A stretch of 64,000 nucleotides of DNA from Symbiodinium natans (GCA_905221605.1 CAJNDS010002378.1:221001-285000); one strand, 5' to 3'; numbered from the stretch's first letter, positions 43,398-56,275 are shown. Notes: generated by a model from the letters alone, not told the origin. A program made the numbers and translations.

Positions 43398-44390
43398 ACC
43401 GAGGCCGATGCAGCTGAGTTGCGTCGCGACGAGCAAGGCCACAGCTTCAGCTGACGCTTTCAGGAAAAGGCGCAAAGTGCGAGGTTGCACCGCAGAGGTT
43501 GCACCGCAGAGGGCATCAGGGGACAAAGCCATGGGAGACCACCATAGGAGAAGTTGCCTACTGGTACGGTACGGTGTTGCCCTATTGCCGCAAAGATGTC
43601 CACAAGCATGAGCACACTCGCAAAACATCTCAGATCTGCTGAGTGACAGAGTGAGTCCGCACCCCCGTGCGGCCGTCCGCAGGTGATTCGTCGAGCGTTG
43701 AAAACGCGCTTAAAGGCTTATGTAAATCCGCCGTTGCACGCTTCACGGTTGCTCAGGCCTGCGATCTGTGGATTCGCGGCGGGCTCGGAATCGCACGGTG
43801 TTGGGCCGAACTGCCGAAGCAAAAAACTGAGCTTTTTGATGTTCTCGGTAAGCTTTCCAAAAGATTCTTTGGATGTTTCCAGGGCTTCAAGGGCTTTGGC
43901 TTCGAGATGCTTCTAGGTATCGAACTTGGGGTTGCCGGGGTTGCCGTGAGCCTGAGGTGTCTGGATCAAATCGGCTACTGCATCGTGGCTGGCAGTATGA
44001 GGCAACACTGCAGAGCCATTGCAAGGGTCTTTTGACGTTGCTGCTAGTATGTCGCTCTGTCCTCATCCGTTGAAGTTCCAGAAGTTTTTGGAGCACCCAT
44101 CCCTCTTCCTTGCCAGTCACCTGAAGAGAGCTATTCGCTCACGCTCCCGTGGCATCCTTCACCACTGTAGACTCGAGGAGGACTGCAGTTTGCTGAGTTT
44201 GCTGAGTTTGCTGTGCTGTGGACAGGGTGTTCTCTGGGTGTTCTCTGTGTGCTTCGTGTGCAGCTTCGCGAAGACGAACAGCCTGCAGGACGAGGATGCT
44301 CCTGCCCTCGTGGATCCAGAAGAGGCGCCCCCCAAGATGGCCATAGCTCACCATGTGGCTCTGCTATGCACAGTGATCTACAAACTTCAG
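43398..44390. other. No recognised gene
   Basis: A 122-codon frame (43667-44035) contains a weakly hydrophobic C-terminal half but no domain. TTTGCTGAG direct repeats occur at 44190-44215. Confidence 0.35.
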
Positions 44391-45355
44391 GGCTGTGGGA
44401 ATCCAAAATCTCATGGTCTGACTTCTGGCAGCGACATTTGCCGCTGCAGCATGAGGAGGTGACGCAACTTGCAGGGCGATCTATTGATCAGCATGCTTTT
44501 TTGCGACACATTCGGGTGAGAGAAATCGACAACCATTCGCGGTGAGTACCTCTGTGGAAAAAGAGGGTTGCTCATGGATTGAGAGCATTCTGAGGGTCTG
44601 GTGAACGCTTGCAAGAATCGCAGGCATCGACCTATGCGAGCCACTGCTCTACCAGGAAGGCCCCAAGCCTTTGCCTTCACCGTCATATGTCATAGTCCTG
44701 GGATCGCCGAAAGTCGGGCTGCTCGCGATAGCATGACATGTCCACATTGAGTGGTCTCTCATCTTGAAGCTGCTAGGCGTGTGCAACGCCCTCTCAAGGA
44801 TTTCAGGTCCCACTCTCACATCCTGCCCCCCCCAAAGTGATCTGAAATGTACCATCTCTTTCCTGCTCGAGGCCATCCCTTGTGACTGTACCAGCCTCCC
44901 CAATGACTTGCCGGTCTCGTAAAGCAACAGTGTACGGGGTGGTGTGCCCTGAGACCCAGCAGGTGGTACTGCTGTACTATCTCGGACCATCTACTGCGGT
45001 GGCCAGTGCGCAGCTGAAGCACTCTCCTGTTTCTGATCCATTGCAGCGAAACCTTGTCATATCCTTTTGCAGCCCCAATTTGGGGGAGTTTTTTTGTTTT
45101 CCAATCTTGGTGTCAGAGGTCTGTTTCTGCGGGATGATGCTTCAAAAGCCTACGAGGCAGCTCTGGCTCCCCCTGCTGCTCTGCTTACCAGGCTTACCAT
45201 CACTGAAATTCACCCTTCTGCTATGTTCCTGGGGGAAGGTCCGCATGAAAGAGGACACCGTCATCGCCTACGTGAACGATGCGTGCACCTTGGTCATTCA
45301 GGCACGGCCGAGCAGTGTCGATCGTTTCTTTAGATTCCTCGCTGTTTGTGATTAA
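44391..45355 (+). CDS. Multi-exon gene, unknown family
   Basis: Exon 44391-44515 follows a CTTCAG acceptor and reads LWESKISWSDFWQRHLPLQH then EEVTQLAGRSIDQHAFLRHI, ending at a strong GTGAGA donor. A second (from about 44931) reads VYGVVCPETQQVVLLYYLGP. A third (about 45117-45238) reads LFLRDDASKAYEAALAPPAA then LTRLTITEIHPSAMFLG. The last (45239-45355) reads VRMKEDTVIAYVNDACTLVI then QARPSSVDRFF and a stop. Codon use is GC-biased in the first, second and last, and splice sites are plausible, but phases were not all reconciled. No domain is recognised; YVND was considered as a reverse-transcriptase box and rejected. Confidence 0.45.
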
Positions 45356-46431
45356 ACTGGGCAAAACGAGCAGTGGAGAAGAGGTTTACAGGGGATCAAC
45401 AGAAAACCTCTCGGAGTCTCGTAGCAACACCGGTCCTTAGTGGGTACTAGTAACTAGTACCTCCAGAAAAAGGGTTCAGGGATGTGTTAGGGTACTCTAT
45501 CGGCGGGCCAGGAGCTCGGTCCTGGCCTCATCTTCGAGGTGCAACGCTCAGAGTGTCGGCGCAAAAGGCCCCAACGTCTGCTACCGCCCCTCCTGACACG
45601 TCTTACAGCCTCTCATGCCGCTTCAAAAACAAGCTCCGATTCGTAAAAGCTCAGGTTTAAGTGCTGGCTTGGGGTGTGGTCCCTAGGTCGACCTGACTTT
45701 GGAGACAAAGCAGTCGCAGCAGCAGGCCCCCAAGGACTCGGTCTGAGGGGGAATGGCTCAGCACTCTTTAGGGCGAGGACACCTCAGATCTCTTACTGTT
45801 CTCCTACTAAACGATTTGAGTTGCTTCAGGGAACAGTTCGAGTATCAGTAGCTGAGCATGAGCCGCCTCGCCGGGCCCGGACGTATCAAATGATGGCTCG
45901 CAGCAACTTTACCGCGGACTCTTCGCGGATGCCGCCTGGCAGACTCTGCGGGCTGCAACTCAACCTTGCAGTGGCCCGGCAGCAAGATGCAGCAAGGGCC
46001 TCTAGTCTTAGAGTCACTAGAGCCACAGCTATAGAGGCACTGGAGTCACAAGAGAGAGTCAGAGATGGCACATCTCAAGCGCTTCCTTGCTACGTCGTAG
46101 CCGTTGACATCCAAGGCACCTTACAGCTGGCTGCGACTCTAGCCGCCTCCTCTCTTTCTTAGAGCAGCAAATTTGCTCTCGATTTTTTTCTCGCTTCACA
46201 TCCGTTGCAAAATAGCTGCTAGCGCTTTGAGACCTCTTTACTACTTTTGACGTTGTGTGATCTTGACCTTCACTAGGCTCTGTCAACGATTCAGACCTTG
46301 TTCAAGCCAAAGCCAGCACTCCAGAGCCCAAAACCAATCCCACGACTCATCTCACGAATCTCACCTCGCTAACTTTACAACGCCTGCGACGACACCATCG
46401 TCGCGTTCACTGCTACTTGTTCGCAAGATAG

Positions 46432-46466
<35 letters not shown>

Positions 46467-47798
46467 TGGAGTAAGCCGCTAGAAACGTGGCCCGCGGAAG
46501 CCCGAGACATGGTGCCAAGGCGACTTTACCATCTCAGTTTCGAGGACGGGCCGCCGTTTGGGCCGCGCTTTTGTGCCATCTTTTTGCCACTCAGCCAATT
46601 ACCCCTTTCTGGAGGACTCGGCCCTTGGCCATTCTGATGTGCAGAGGCGCACAATCTCATGACACCCCTTTTGACTTATGACTTACTCATGGATTACTTA
46701 GACTTACTTATGACTTGCGCAAGTGACACCAGAATACATGGCTGAAATCCAGAAGCTTCCCGCGGCTAAGCAAGTTGAGAGCAGGTCATTGAGCCCAATG
46801 GTCTCCGGCCTCAAGGCCCGGGGCCAGAGCACCGCTCTCCAAGCATCTCCGAGCATTGAGCAATCTCTGAGCATGCGCGCTTAGGAGAACGGATCGGACT
46901 TTCGAGAGAAGGACGGCAGAGAGCTGAGGCGGCATTCGTTTCGGAGCTGGTTGCTGGCACTCTGTTGCGATGGATGTGTTTACACTTGCTCTGGAAAAAC
47001 GTTCGCTGATTTTGAGCCACAATGACGAAAGTTTTCCTGAGGGAGTGTCGTCAAAACCGCGTAAGGGCTCTGGGGCGAAGCCGTTGGGGGTCTGGGGGGG
47101 CGGGGCGGTCAGATTTCGGCGGCTACAGCTCGGCGTCATCCAATTTCGGCTCCCGGTCTGCCCACCATGCCCTTTTCGGACCCTTTTGTGAGGCTTCTTG
47201 TGGTGTTGTTTTGTGGCCTCTTCGACGCGCATGGAGGCGGCATGACACATGATATCACATGATGCTCCTGATGGGAGGGCGAATGTTTCTTTTTTGTTGG
47301 CTTCAATTCGCTGCCGGTACCCTGGTGCAAAGTTGCTTCCCCAAATGTTGGGCCGTCAATGGACGTTCCCCCTTTATTTACTTTTTCTTAATTCGAAGCC
47401 CACATGACTCCTATCCCAAACCCATCGTGCAAGCGCTCTGTGCGCTGCTTGCGGTTTAGGACAAAGTCTCGTTCTCAGAGATCATAGATTCTTCAAAAAA
47501 TCGTGTTTTACGGATCCTATATAGTTTAAGGTCCTACAGTATCCTGGTATCCTTAAGGAGGCTCCCTAGGTCATGCCCGAAAGCCTCCGCAAACATCCGA
47601 CTATTCGTGGTTCTTCGCATATTTCATTACCGGTACTAGTTCCCCCTAGCATTCCTTTTGGTATTGCTCCTACTGCTTCTACGACCAATACTCTTACGGT
47701 CACCACGACTCTGACGAATCGCGTTGCGGGCTTAGGGTTCTGGAGCCAGTAAGAACGCACGTGCCGGGACCCTTCTCAACTCCCCCCCCCCCCCGGCT
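45356..47798. other. Gene-poor stretch
   Basis: No recognised domain. A (GA)n run of about 15 units lies at 46434-46463. Frames at 46786-47250 (-) and 45674-46162 (+) lack motifs. Composition becomes balanced around 47460-47760. Confidence 0.4.
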
Positions 47799-48035
47799 CT
47801 TCAAAGCATGCGAGCGCTATGTTTGCAAATGGGGGGGGGGGGTGGGGCAAACATGCTTCAAAGAATGTCGTTGCCATCATGAACATTTTTGAAAACTAAG
47901 ATGATTCATTTCACCAATGTCGTAAGGACGTTGTGTTGCGAACGTGCTAAAATCGGGCCATACTGGACATTCCTTTTAAGCCCATATGACAAGCCCATCA
48001 TGCGAGGTTTGTGTTTGCACAGGGGCAGGGGGTGG
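47799..48035 (+). repeat. Diverged copies of the repeat from the left window end
   Basis: At 47799-47848, TTCAAAGCATGCGAGC is followed by TTTGCAAATGGGGGG. At about 47850-47900, ATGCTTCAAAGAATG leads to CATTTTTGAAAAC. At 47981-48034, CCATATGACAAGCCCATCAT is followed by GCGAGG, TTTGCACAGGGGCAGGGGG. These match the CATATGA, GAAACC, ATCATGCGAGC, TTTGCAAATGGGGG order at 61-243. Confidence 0.55.
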
Positions 48036-49012
48036 CATAACTGGACATTGCCTCTACACTCTACACCTGTGAATCCTTTCCGCACCATTTCTATTAAGAC
48101 ACAGAGGTACCGCCACCGCCGCCCCTCTCCCCTGCCCCTGCCTCCCTGCCTCCTCCCGCGTCTCCCTCAAAAGGGAGTGGAACAGAAAAAGTGCCACAAG
48201 TGATGGACAAAAAGCCAAAGGGGAGTGGAACAAAACAAGCGGGGCCACAAGTGGGGGGGATGACATCTCCGCCTGAGGCTCCCCTCGTTGCCCTCTCACT
48301 CTTGTTGCCTTCGTGATTCGCCAGCTCGCGGAAGCTCGCGTTGCCAGGGAGCGACCAGAGAAGGACCGTCCTTCACGAGACCGGGATGAGGGAGATTCCG
48401 CCAGAGGCTCAGTTGAGGGGGAGCTCGCAGAGAGCTTCACCACAAAGGCCTCGGGGCGGCAGCGGGCCTTATGGCAAGATCGTTGAGTAGCTCTTCTGCC
48501 TGGTGATATGTGTATTTCGGGATTCCTAGCTGTTGAAACATCGGTTTGCGGGGAGCATGTTGGAAGCCTTTTTTTGCTTCGGTTTTTGTTTTTTTTTCCT
48601 CCGTTTTGTTGGTTGCTGAAGCTCTTTTGCGGTGTCTAAGGTTCGATTCTCGCAGACGCTCTCCGCACTCCCAAGAAACTCAGGCACCGCAGCCTTGGAG
48701 TGCTCTTGTCATGTGCAGGTGCAGCGAGCACCAAAAGGAATTTTCAAAGAAAGAAGACCACAGCATAGGAATCGATGCAACCGTTTAAACGACGCGCTTG
48801 CGCGCAACTTGAGCAGATGGGCCAGGCCCTGGTGTTTTCACGTCCATTCTGGCGAAGCTTGCCCGGGAGCGGCGCTGGTGCGGTTGCAGCTGTTGAGAGT
48901 AAATTGAGAGAGCCGAGAGAGCCGAGAGAGGAAAAGCAGAGCAAGGAGTTCCATCACGAATGCTTTTTAGCATGTCTCAATCTGTTTCAACACCTTCCAA
49001 CAACGACCGCAG
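48036..49012. other. 5' flank of the PPR gene
   Basis: Contains frames on both strands without a domain. A frame from 48775 continues through the PPR exons in the wrong phase and is not the gene product. A short GAGAGCC repeat occurs at 48905-48930. Confidence 0.35.
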
Positions 49013-52000
49013 GTGGGACGTCGACGCGGTTTTTGCAGAAATGTCGGCTCGGAGCATCAGGCCGCCGTGACATGGAGAGGTTGTCTGAGATGTTGTTTGA
49101 GATGTTGAGAGCTTCGGAGAACACGTGGACCAGAAGGCCTTTGAATCTGCACCAGGCCGAACCGCATCCACCTCAATGCTGCCATCAATGTCTTTGCGAA
49201 AGCTCGGCGCCCCTCTCAGATTGCGTAGCTCATCGTAGCTGTCGCGATCGAACGCGCTGCAGTCGCGGAGAGCTTCATCGGTCACAGCACTTTTTTCAAG
49301 CCGAGGCGGCCACAGAAAGCCGAGGAATGGCTGATCTGGATGCAGGACAACGACGTGAAGCCCAACGAGGTGCGGATGGAATGCCCCGAAGGTTTGCGTA
49401 CGAAGTTTTGCGGCGGTTTTGCGAGCCAAGTGAAGCTTCCTTGAAAGTTCCAAAGGACTCAGGGCGGCTTCTTCTGGAAGAACGTAATTAAGGCTGCCGA
49501 GGTGGCGCAAGCGTTTAAGTTTGAATACTATCCAAACAGTTGCTAGGCTTGTGATGTGAGAGCATGAGAAGAGTATCTAAAGGCTGGAAGACATGCCTGG
49601 ATGGCTAAGGCAGCTAAGATCTAGGACGCCTGTACCAGGCTCAAGGCTCATCGACGGCGCAAGGCATCTTTCGACACGCGACGACACGCGACGCTACGCC
49701 GGGTGCGCGCCGGGAGTAGCGGTGCACCTCGGTCCGCACGGTCGGGCAGATACGGAAAGTGATCGAGCAGCCGACCCGAGGATGAACCCGCAGCGTAAGT
49801 GAGAGCTTTGAGGACTTTTCACTTTTTTGCAGTAAGGACTTGCTGGGTCAACAGAGTCAACAGGCCGCGCCAAGCCTTCGGAGAATTTGGTGTCTGTTCC
49901 CGTGTGCTGCCAGTCACGAAGGCTTGCAGGTGCTTTTGTGTTTACAAACGAGGGGGGGGGGGGGCGGCGACTGCTGACCTGAACACCTTCCCAAAGCGCC
50001 TGCAGCGGCTGCGTAGCTTTCGTTCGCCCTCTCAAGTGAAGTGTGCGGCCCCAGTGGTGCCGGGAAGTTCCCGGGAGTGCCAGGTCAGGGATCCCAGGGC
50101 CGTAACGTTGTAACAGGCAGTCCCAGGCTTTTCAGCCACGGGGTGGTCCGAGAGAGATCCCAAAGCAGGGTATCGGCACCTCAAAGCAACTTGTCCACGT
50201 GTGTTTACGGCATCGGCTTGCAGGCCGTTGCGAGTGTACTGAGTAATTATGTCTAGCCTCCATCGCAAGCCGGTGGAGTTGCAAGCGCTTCTTCATCTTG
50301 ATTTCAGAGGTCAGCTACAACAGCGTCATCAACGCTTGCGCACAAACTGGTTACGTTGAGCGCGCCGAGATGTGGCTGGCTTCCTAATGGCAGACTGCTT
50401 GTGGCTCGAGTGACTGTGGTGGCTCATCATGACCTGAACCACAGGCATTTTGTCCCCCTTTCCTCGTCTGTATCAAAAGGCTTGGGCGTATGCTGGAAGC
50501 TGGCATTCAAGCAAATGAGGCCCGTGCTCTCGCTGTCCATGTGCGTTGCTGACATCTCCAGGGCATGCCATCCGTCCACCGCTGCAAGGTCAGCTACAAC
50601 AGCGTCATCAATGCTTGCGCGCAGAAGGGGCGTGTTTCTCGTGCAGCAGGGGCCTGAGGTCAGGTCCGTTTAGCATGTCGCACCCACAATGCCCCCCGCT
50701 GCCTGGCAGCCATGGTAAGGAAGTTTGGCTCGAGAAGATGCTTGCTGCCGGCGTGCCGGCCTGAAGTCCGCAATGAAGCTCATCGATCGGTGACGGTGGC
50801 TTTCGGAGCACGGTCGAGGTTCGAGCAAACAGCGTACCACAGAGCGCAGGTCAAAACCGATGCCTTCAGCTACAACAGCGTCATCAATGCAACGGCCTCG
50901 ACGTGCAGTGCAGTCGAAGTACCGGGTCTACCAGACTGTACAAGGATGTACAGAGCTTCTAGGATGCCCAGGAACCCCCCCGAGACCCAAGAGTGGCAAG
51001 CGCTTCTCAAGGTTGACGAACGGGGGGTACTGGAAAGTAGGCAAAGGTGGGCACAAGACGCATGGAAGGCTCGAGGGCATCCGCGGACGTAGAGAGGGGG
51101 AAGGGAGTTGTGGCACTCAAAGTCACAAAAATGCATCCCATGGCATTGCATGTCAGAGCAGGCAAGTGCTCGAAAGAGCACATGCAAACAGAATCAGAAG
51201 AGAGGCACGCAGCAACCTATGCTTTTGCGCAGCTGCGAAGGCCTCCAAAGGTGTCTTGAGCTGCCAGAAAAGGTGGAAATCTGGAAAGGATCTCGGGTTA
51301 TGTTGGGGCAGCGTTTCGCGCGAAGTTGCAGAGTTGGAGAGTTGCAGACGTTTTTGTTCTGTGAAAAGGGGGGGGGTCACCCAGAGGAGTTCAAATGAAG
51401 AAATGAATGGGGGGCATTTGCTTGATGTTCAATATGGGATTGTCTTGTTGGAGGCTGAGGTCATACTAGTAGAATCGAGAAGAATCGGGAGCTCGACCAG
51501 AGGCATGAGAAAAGACGCATGTCCCGTACTATTGGGATCTCCTTCCTTCCTGATACAGCTGGGACGATTGGAACGATGGCCTCCGGTCTCGAATTTTCTA
51601 GCTTGCACGGCTTGCCATAGCGGGAGTCAATGCCGACAGTACTGATGCCGAGATGCACAAGAGCTCTGCTGTACGATGCGAGTTATGGAAACATGCAGCC
51701 GTAGTGCGGATCAAGCCAGACAAGGCTTGTGCCCAACGACGTGACATTGAACGGGCAGAGACGTGGTTGGTGGCCCTGCCTCGTTTGGCTCAGAGGGCCT
51801 ATTAGATGCAGATCCACGTCGTGAGTACGGAACTGTTCCAGGAGAAGATGCTCAGCGAGGGCATCCAGGCAGACGAAGTGAGCACGGGGCCCATTGAGGG
51901 CTCATTTAGGGGGCTCATCTAGGAGGCTCATCTAGGGGGCTCATGGTCGTGCGAGGCAGCAAGAGTCTTGTACACTATGCTTGTTATATCCGCTAGCTTC

Positions 52001-52117
52001 CCCAGATTTTATCGATTTTCGCTCCTGTTTGTCATGTTTTCGCAATCATTCACATGAGTTTTTCTATGCTTGGTGCCTCAGCAAGGCTACAGCAGCGTCA
52101 TCAAGGCTTGCGTGCAG
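49013..52117 (+). CDS. PPR protein, repeat-unit exons
   Basis: A pentatricopeptide RNA-binding protein, probably plastid or mitochondrial. At least ten exons each hold about half of a 35-residue repeat: 49013-49066 AVFAEMSARSIRP; from 49156 NRIHLNAAINVFAKARR; 49316-49369 KAEEWLIWMQDNDVKPNE; from 50310 VSYNSVINACAQTGYVERAE; from 50480 LGRMLEAGIQANE; from 50589 VSYNSVINACAQKGRVSRA; from 50720 EVWLEKMLAAGVP; from 50851 VKTDAFSYNSVINA; from 51725 ACAQRRDIERAETWL; 51842-51877 EKMLSEGIQADE; 52082-52117 GYSSVIKACVQK. Many introns fall at two fixed points: just before V-S-Y-N-S, and after the A-E-x-W-L helix. Intron 50520-50588 has a GC donor. No N-terminal targeting exon or stop was located, and exon 50310 fits its neighbour one residue short, so the gene may be partly decayed. 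Confidence 0.75.
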
Positions 52118-52228
52118 AAGGCCCTGCAGAATCTTTCTGTGGTCCCACTGTTGTGATCCCGCTGTTGTCGGATGAGGTACAAGTCCCCAAGCATGGCAAT
52201 GAGGGCATGAAGGATACAGTGACATACT

Positions 52229-52290
52229 TATATATATATGTATAATATATATATATATATATATATATACATACATGCTATACATACATA
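52229..52290. repeat. (TA)n microsatellite with TACA tail
   Basis: Alternating TA from about 52229 to 52268 with two small interruptions, followed by TACATACA units. Confidence 0.9.
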
Positions 52291-52362
52291 CAGACATACA
52301 TATGACATATGCTGGCGACAGCAGCCCGGTTCCTAAGACGAGTTCCCGGAAGAAGGGGATGC

Positions 52363-52386
52363 CCCCCCCCCCCCCCCCCCCCCCCT
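52363..52386. repeat. C-run, ~23 bases
   Basis: Uninterrupted poly-C at 52363-52385; poly-Pro and poly-Gly frames through it are artefacts. Confidence 0.95.
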
Positions 52387-55300
52387 CCTCGGTCGAAGTT
52401 CATTGGCCATCCTGAAGCTTCGGCTTGTGTGTGGCATTGCCGGAACGTGTTGTCCGCGACTGGTTTTCTCTTGGTTTTGCAGTTCTTTCTTTTTGTGTTC
52501 TGTTTTAGCAATGGAGATATGGTTCGCATCGGTGCACTAAAGTGAGCTCTTGTAAGGACGGCAGGCAGAGATAAAATCCTCAACCAAGTACTCCGACTCT
52601 GGGAAGAGAAAGAATCCATGCGCTAAGTTCATCACCATGCATGCTGAGCATTGCTTACCTGGCACGGAAGCTTTGCCCAGCAGTGCATAAGCAGATGCAA
52701 ATGCGCATTGTGGATGATGAGCGCGAACTGCGTGGGGAATGTGCAAGCATGCGCGTCGCTTGTTTGAACCCGAACGTGTCAAAAATGAGTCCCATTAGAT
52801 TCCGATGTGCATTACTCTTGAACCATCAGTAACTTCCCGAGCTCCAGGGCGAGTTGGACCTCGCGGGCTACTGGTACTGCTGGCGAGTTTTGGCAGCGAC
52901 TTTCTTGGGTGCCTTGTCATGGGGATGCTTGCGGTCCCAGCAAGCATGATAGGCAACAGGGTGTCTAGCCTTGCGGCCTGCAATTTGTCTGCAAAATCGC
53001 GTGCTGTGAATGCAACATGACAGGCTAGAAAGAATGGCAGCAGCCGGGCTACAGGCCAACGAGGCCAGCCGTCCGCAGAACACGTGCTGGCCCTCTGCTA
53101 GAGACGTAAAGGCTGTGCCGACTCTGGCACGTGAAGAGTGCTGAAGTTGCAGTATAGGAGCCCCCACATCACGTAGCTGCATCCATTCGTACCAGGATGA
53201 GCTGACATTGTGCATTGCACATCAAGTGACATGTCCCTCGACAGGTGACCTACAACACTGTGGCAGGAGATGAGACATGACAGTCACAGACACTGTGGCA
53301 CCGCCTTGACAAGCGGGCCCTGGCAGAGTTGACTCTCAAGTTTGAGGAGCCTGTCTTGCCGCTGGCGACAAGGAGCGCCTCGAGAGATGGTGGCTTGGTA
53401 GCAAAGCACTCACCTGTATGTGCCAGGGTTGCCAAGCTTCATACAACCAAAACTGTTTTCCTCCGCTTGGAAGGCGGAAGCTGATGAGACTCGAGGAGCC
53501 ATCCGCCAGCGACACAGCATCACAGGCGAGAGCACGGCTTCACCTGATCTCCAACTAGAGCTTCTGCTTGTCCATTGGTGTTCAGTTGTTCAGTTACGTG
53601 CAATGAAGTGCAGTCAAACGCAGTTGCCCCTGTTGGAATGCAGTACACGTGGAACGTCCCAGTATGGCTGTAGGACGGCTGCTGAGGTTGTCCGCTGCCC
53701 CCTTCAGAAGCCGTCACGGCCGTCCGCATGCACCACCAAGAACCTGGATGAGGTGGACAAGGAAGGGTGCTGGGAGACTTCCATGTTCGGATGGTCATGA
53801 GTTCGTTGAGCGGTAAGCCTCGTGTTCTTGGTAGACGTGTCCTACAGAAACTGTACAAGCCAGAAAGTGGTGAGGACATCCTCAGTGACGCTATGCCAAA
53901 GAAGGTGGATGACCTCGCGTCCGAAGCCCAAACCTCTCCTCGAAGCTTTGATGTGCCTCCACAAAGAGTGTGAGTTTTTGTCGGGGCTTTGGGGGGTCTT
54001 GGGGCAAGGAATTGGAGGTGGACAAACAGGGTAGCTACGGGAAATGGACGAGAAGCTTTCCCTAAGGCCACCTTAAACCAAAATCCATCTTCGTCCGTCC
54101 CGCATCGAGGCGCCGGCGCCGTGCTCCTGAGCGACGCCGCGATGATGCAGGCCGTGAAGCCCACGAGATGAATGTTGCAACAGCCAGATGTCGATTTCTC
54201 TCTTCAAGGTCGTGGTGCGCTTGAATTGCGAGTGAGGTGCACCGCCCTCTCGGAAGGGTTCATCCCGCAACACAACAAGTTCACAGGCACAGCGGGCTGA
54301 CATGGGCATGCCAGCACTTGCAGCAAGAAGGCTGTTGGCAAGTCATGGAATGTGGGTTTGGCAACAAGGAATAGGACCTGCAGATGGGGTCCTAGTTGCT
54401 TTTGCATATCTCTGTTTTTCGAAACCTCCTCCAGGTTTCAAACACGGATCAGTCGCAGACTTGGATGTGGGCCAGGACAGCTGTTCAAGCTGAGAGGCAG
54501 TCCTACACCACGTATTGGAAATGGGTCGACCTGTGTGGGTGCGTGTTTCGGGGGGACAGGGATTGTCTGAAAGTTTGAAGCAGTTTACTGCACTGGCAAG
54601 GCGAAGAATCCGTTGAGCAAAACAGGTCTCTTTGCCTTGCAGTTTCGGGTGGGTGCTTTTAAGCCCCTTTGGAGGATGTTCGCGATCCTCGCCGGCGTCC
54701 CAGAAATTCAGTGCAGTGAATATGCGGCAAAATGCGGGCTACGGATGTGGAGTCATTGTCGCCTCGCTTCTAAAGTTTAAAGAAAAAAGAAAGGACCCCT
54801 TGACGCACAGTTTAGCCAAGGACGGTATTGTGGTGACCTGAGGTCTTATTGCAGCTGGTGCTGGCCGCCCTGAGCTCAGTGCCGTGTTGCGACGTGGACC
54901 CCGCAGCTTCGCATTGAACAGCTGGCCTCGTAGCAGGTGCATGCAACGTGCAACACCTCAGAGGTTGAACACATTTGCCCCGAGACGCCGAAAGGATCCA
55001 AAAAGGAATCTAAACTTCTTTTGAGGATCCACTGTTAATGGCTTCGCACTGCCATATTCTGATGCAGTTCATGTCCGGTTCAGCATCTTCGTGTAGAATC
55101 CCGCACGCGGCATCCACTCGGTATGCCTGTGGTATGGTATGCATGTGGCGTGCATTTGCTTGCTGAAGCTATGTTGCCAATGTGATAGTATGCATGTCGC
55201 ATGCTGCAGCAAGAGCGAAAGTGACGAATGCTTTGACCCAGATCTGAGCTTTGCCAAGGTCTGGTCTGATTATGCAGTCCAGTCTGCAAAGTCTTAGTTC

Positions 55301-55649
55301 ATTACTGCCAGAGCTCTGCGTCAGAGCTGCCATTGTAGTCTTGACTGCTGATGATGCATATTCGTACTGTTAGCCAAGTCAACTGCAGCAGTTCTGACAC
55401 GGCCGTTCTGGCCCGTGCGTCCAGAAGTAGCGAGGCTTCCCTGTGCAACACAGAGAATTCTTTGTCCAGGAGTCCAGGCTCATGGGCCTCAGGAAAAGTT
55501 GGTTCAGCACCTGTCGTACAGCAAGTCACTTCTTCATCAGCACATGCAATTTTACGACCCATTGTGTTTACCCGCGATAGCCCAGTGTGTGTTTTTGCAG
55601 CTGAACCTTAGAAGAGCTCAGGCCTCAGTGATTTGAGCTTCACCAAGCG
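52387..55649. other. Gene-poor stretch with isolated exon-like pieces
   Basis: A short exon after CAG at 53244 reads VTYNTVAG and may be another PPR unit. Around 53840-53973 the frame reads KLYKPESGEDILSDAMPKKV then DDLASEAQ, charged and protein-like but unidentified. A 214-codon minus frame (53520-54164) overlaps it and has no domain. No repeats of note between 54.0 and 55.6 kb. Confidence 0.35.
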
Positions 55650-55898
55650 ATGCTGAAAAAAAGCCTGCGCTTTCAACTCGTGGAAGCATGCGAAAGCTCG
55701 CGAAAAATGACAACCCGGAACCGCGACCTCCAGATGGCGCGCGACCCCAAGAAGACATTTCTTGAGTTGTCACTTCCCGCACTGCGCCGGAAGTGCCGTT
55801 CCATTCCAGCGTTTCCATGGGACAACGATTGCACGTCTTCTTTGACGAAGTTCCAAAAGGAAGGTATCAGGGAAGGTGCCAAGCTCTTCTTGTCATGA
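55650..55898 (+). CDS. Hypothetical basic protein or exon
   Basis: An ATG-initiated 82-codon frame: KMTTRNRDLQMARDPKKTFL then ELSLPALRRKCRSIPAF, with GC-rich third positions in the middle. It may be one exon of a larger gene. A 200-codon frame on the minus strand covers the same bases but its composition is less protein-like. No family is recognised. Confidence 0.35.
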   Translation: MLKKSLRFQLVEACESSRKMTTRNRDLQMARDPKKTFLELSLPALRRKCRSIPAFPWDNDCTSSLTKFQKEGIREGAKLFLS

Positions 55899-56275
55899 TG
55901 TGCCGACCTACTCGCCGTGGCCGTATAACCACTAGGTGCTATGTCTAGACGGGCTTGAATGACTAGAGCAAAAGCGTGGAGGTTAGGGTCGACGACGGCT
56001 TTTCGCATCTGTTGTTGCAGGATCTTTTGGGAATACCTGCTGCCCTGCATCAGTGGCAGTTGCCCTAGCAAGCGGGACGGAAAGAGAACCTGCAAGAGTT
56101 TGGTGCAAGCTCTTATCGCAAAGCAAGCAAGGAAGCAAGCAAGTGTTTTTGTTTTAATTTTTTGTGTGTGTGGGGGCGAAGACGCGCGGAACTCTGAAGG
56201 TTTGAAGAGCGACTGAAGAAGCTTCGCGGGTCGGAGCAAGACAGCCGGCGGCTGAGCGATGCCAGCCCTGGACAT

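Noticed and set aside
45239..45355. YVND considered as a reverse-transcriptase YxDD box
   Set aside because: The second Asp is missing at the first position and no other RT motif lies upstream.
53520..54164. 214-codon frame on the minus strand
   Set aside because: No recognisable motif; its composition looks like an antisense shadow of GC-rich DNA.
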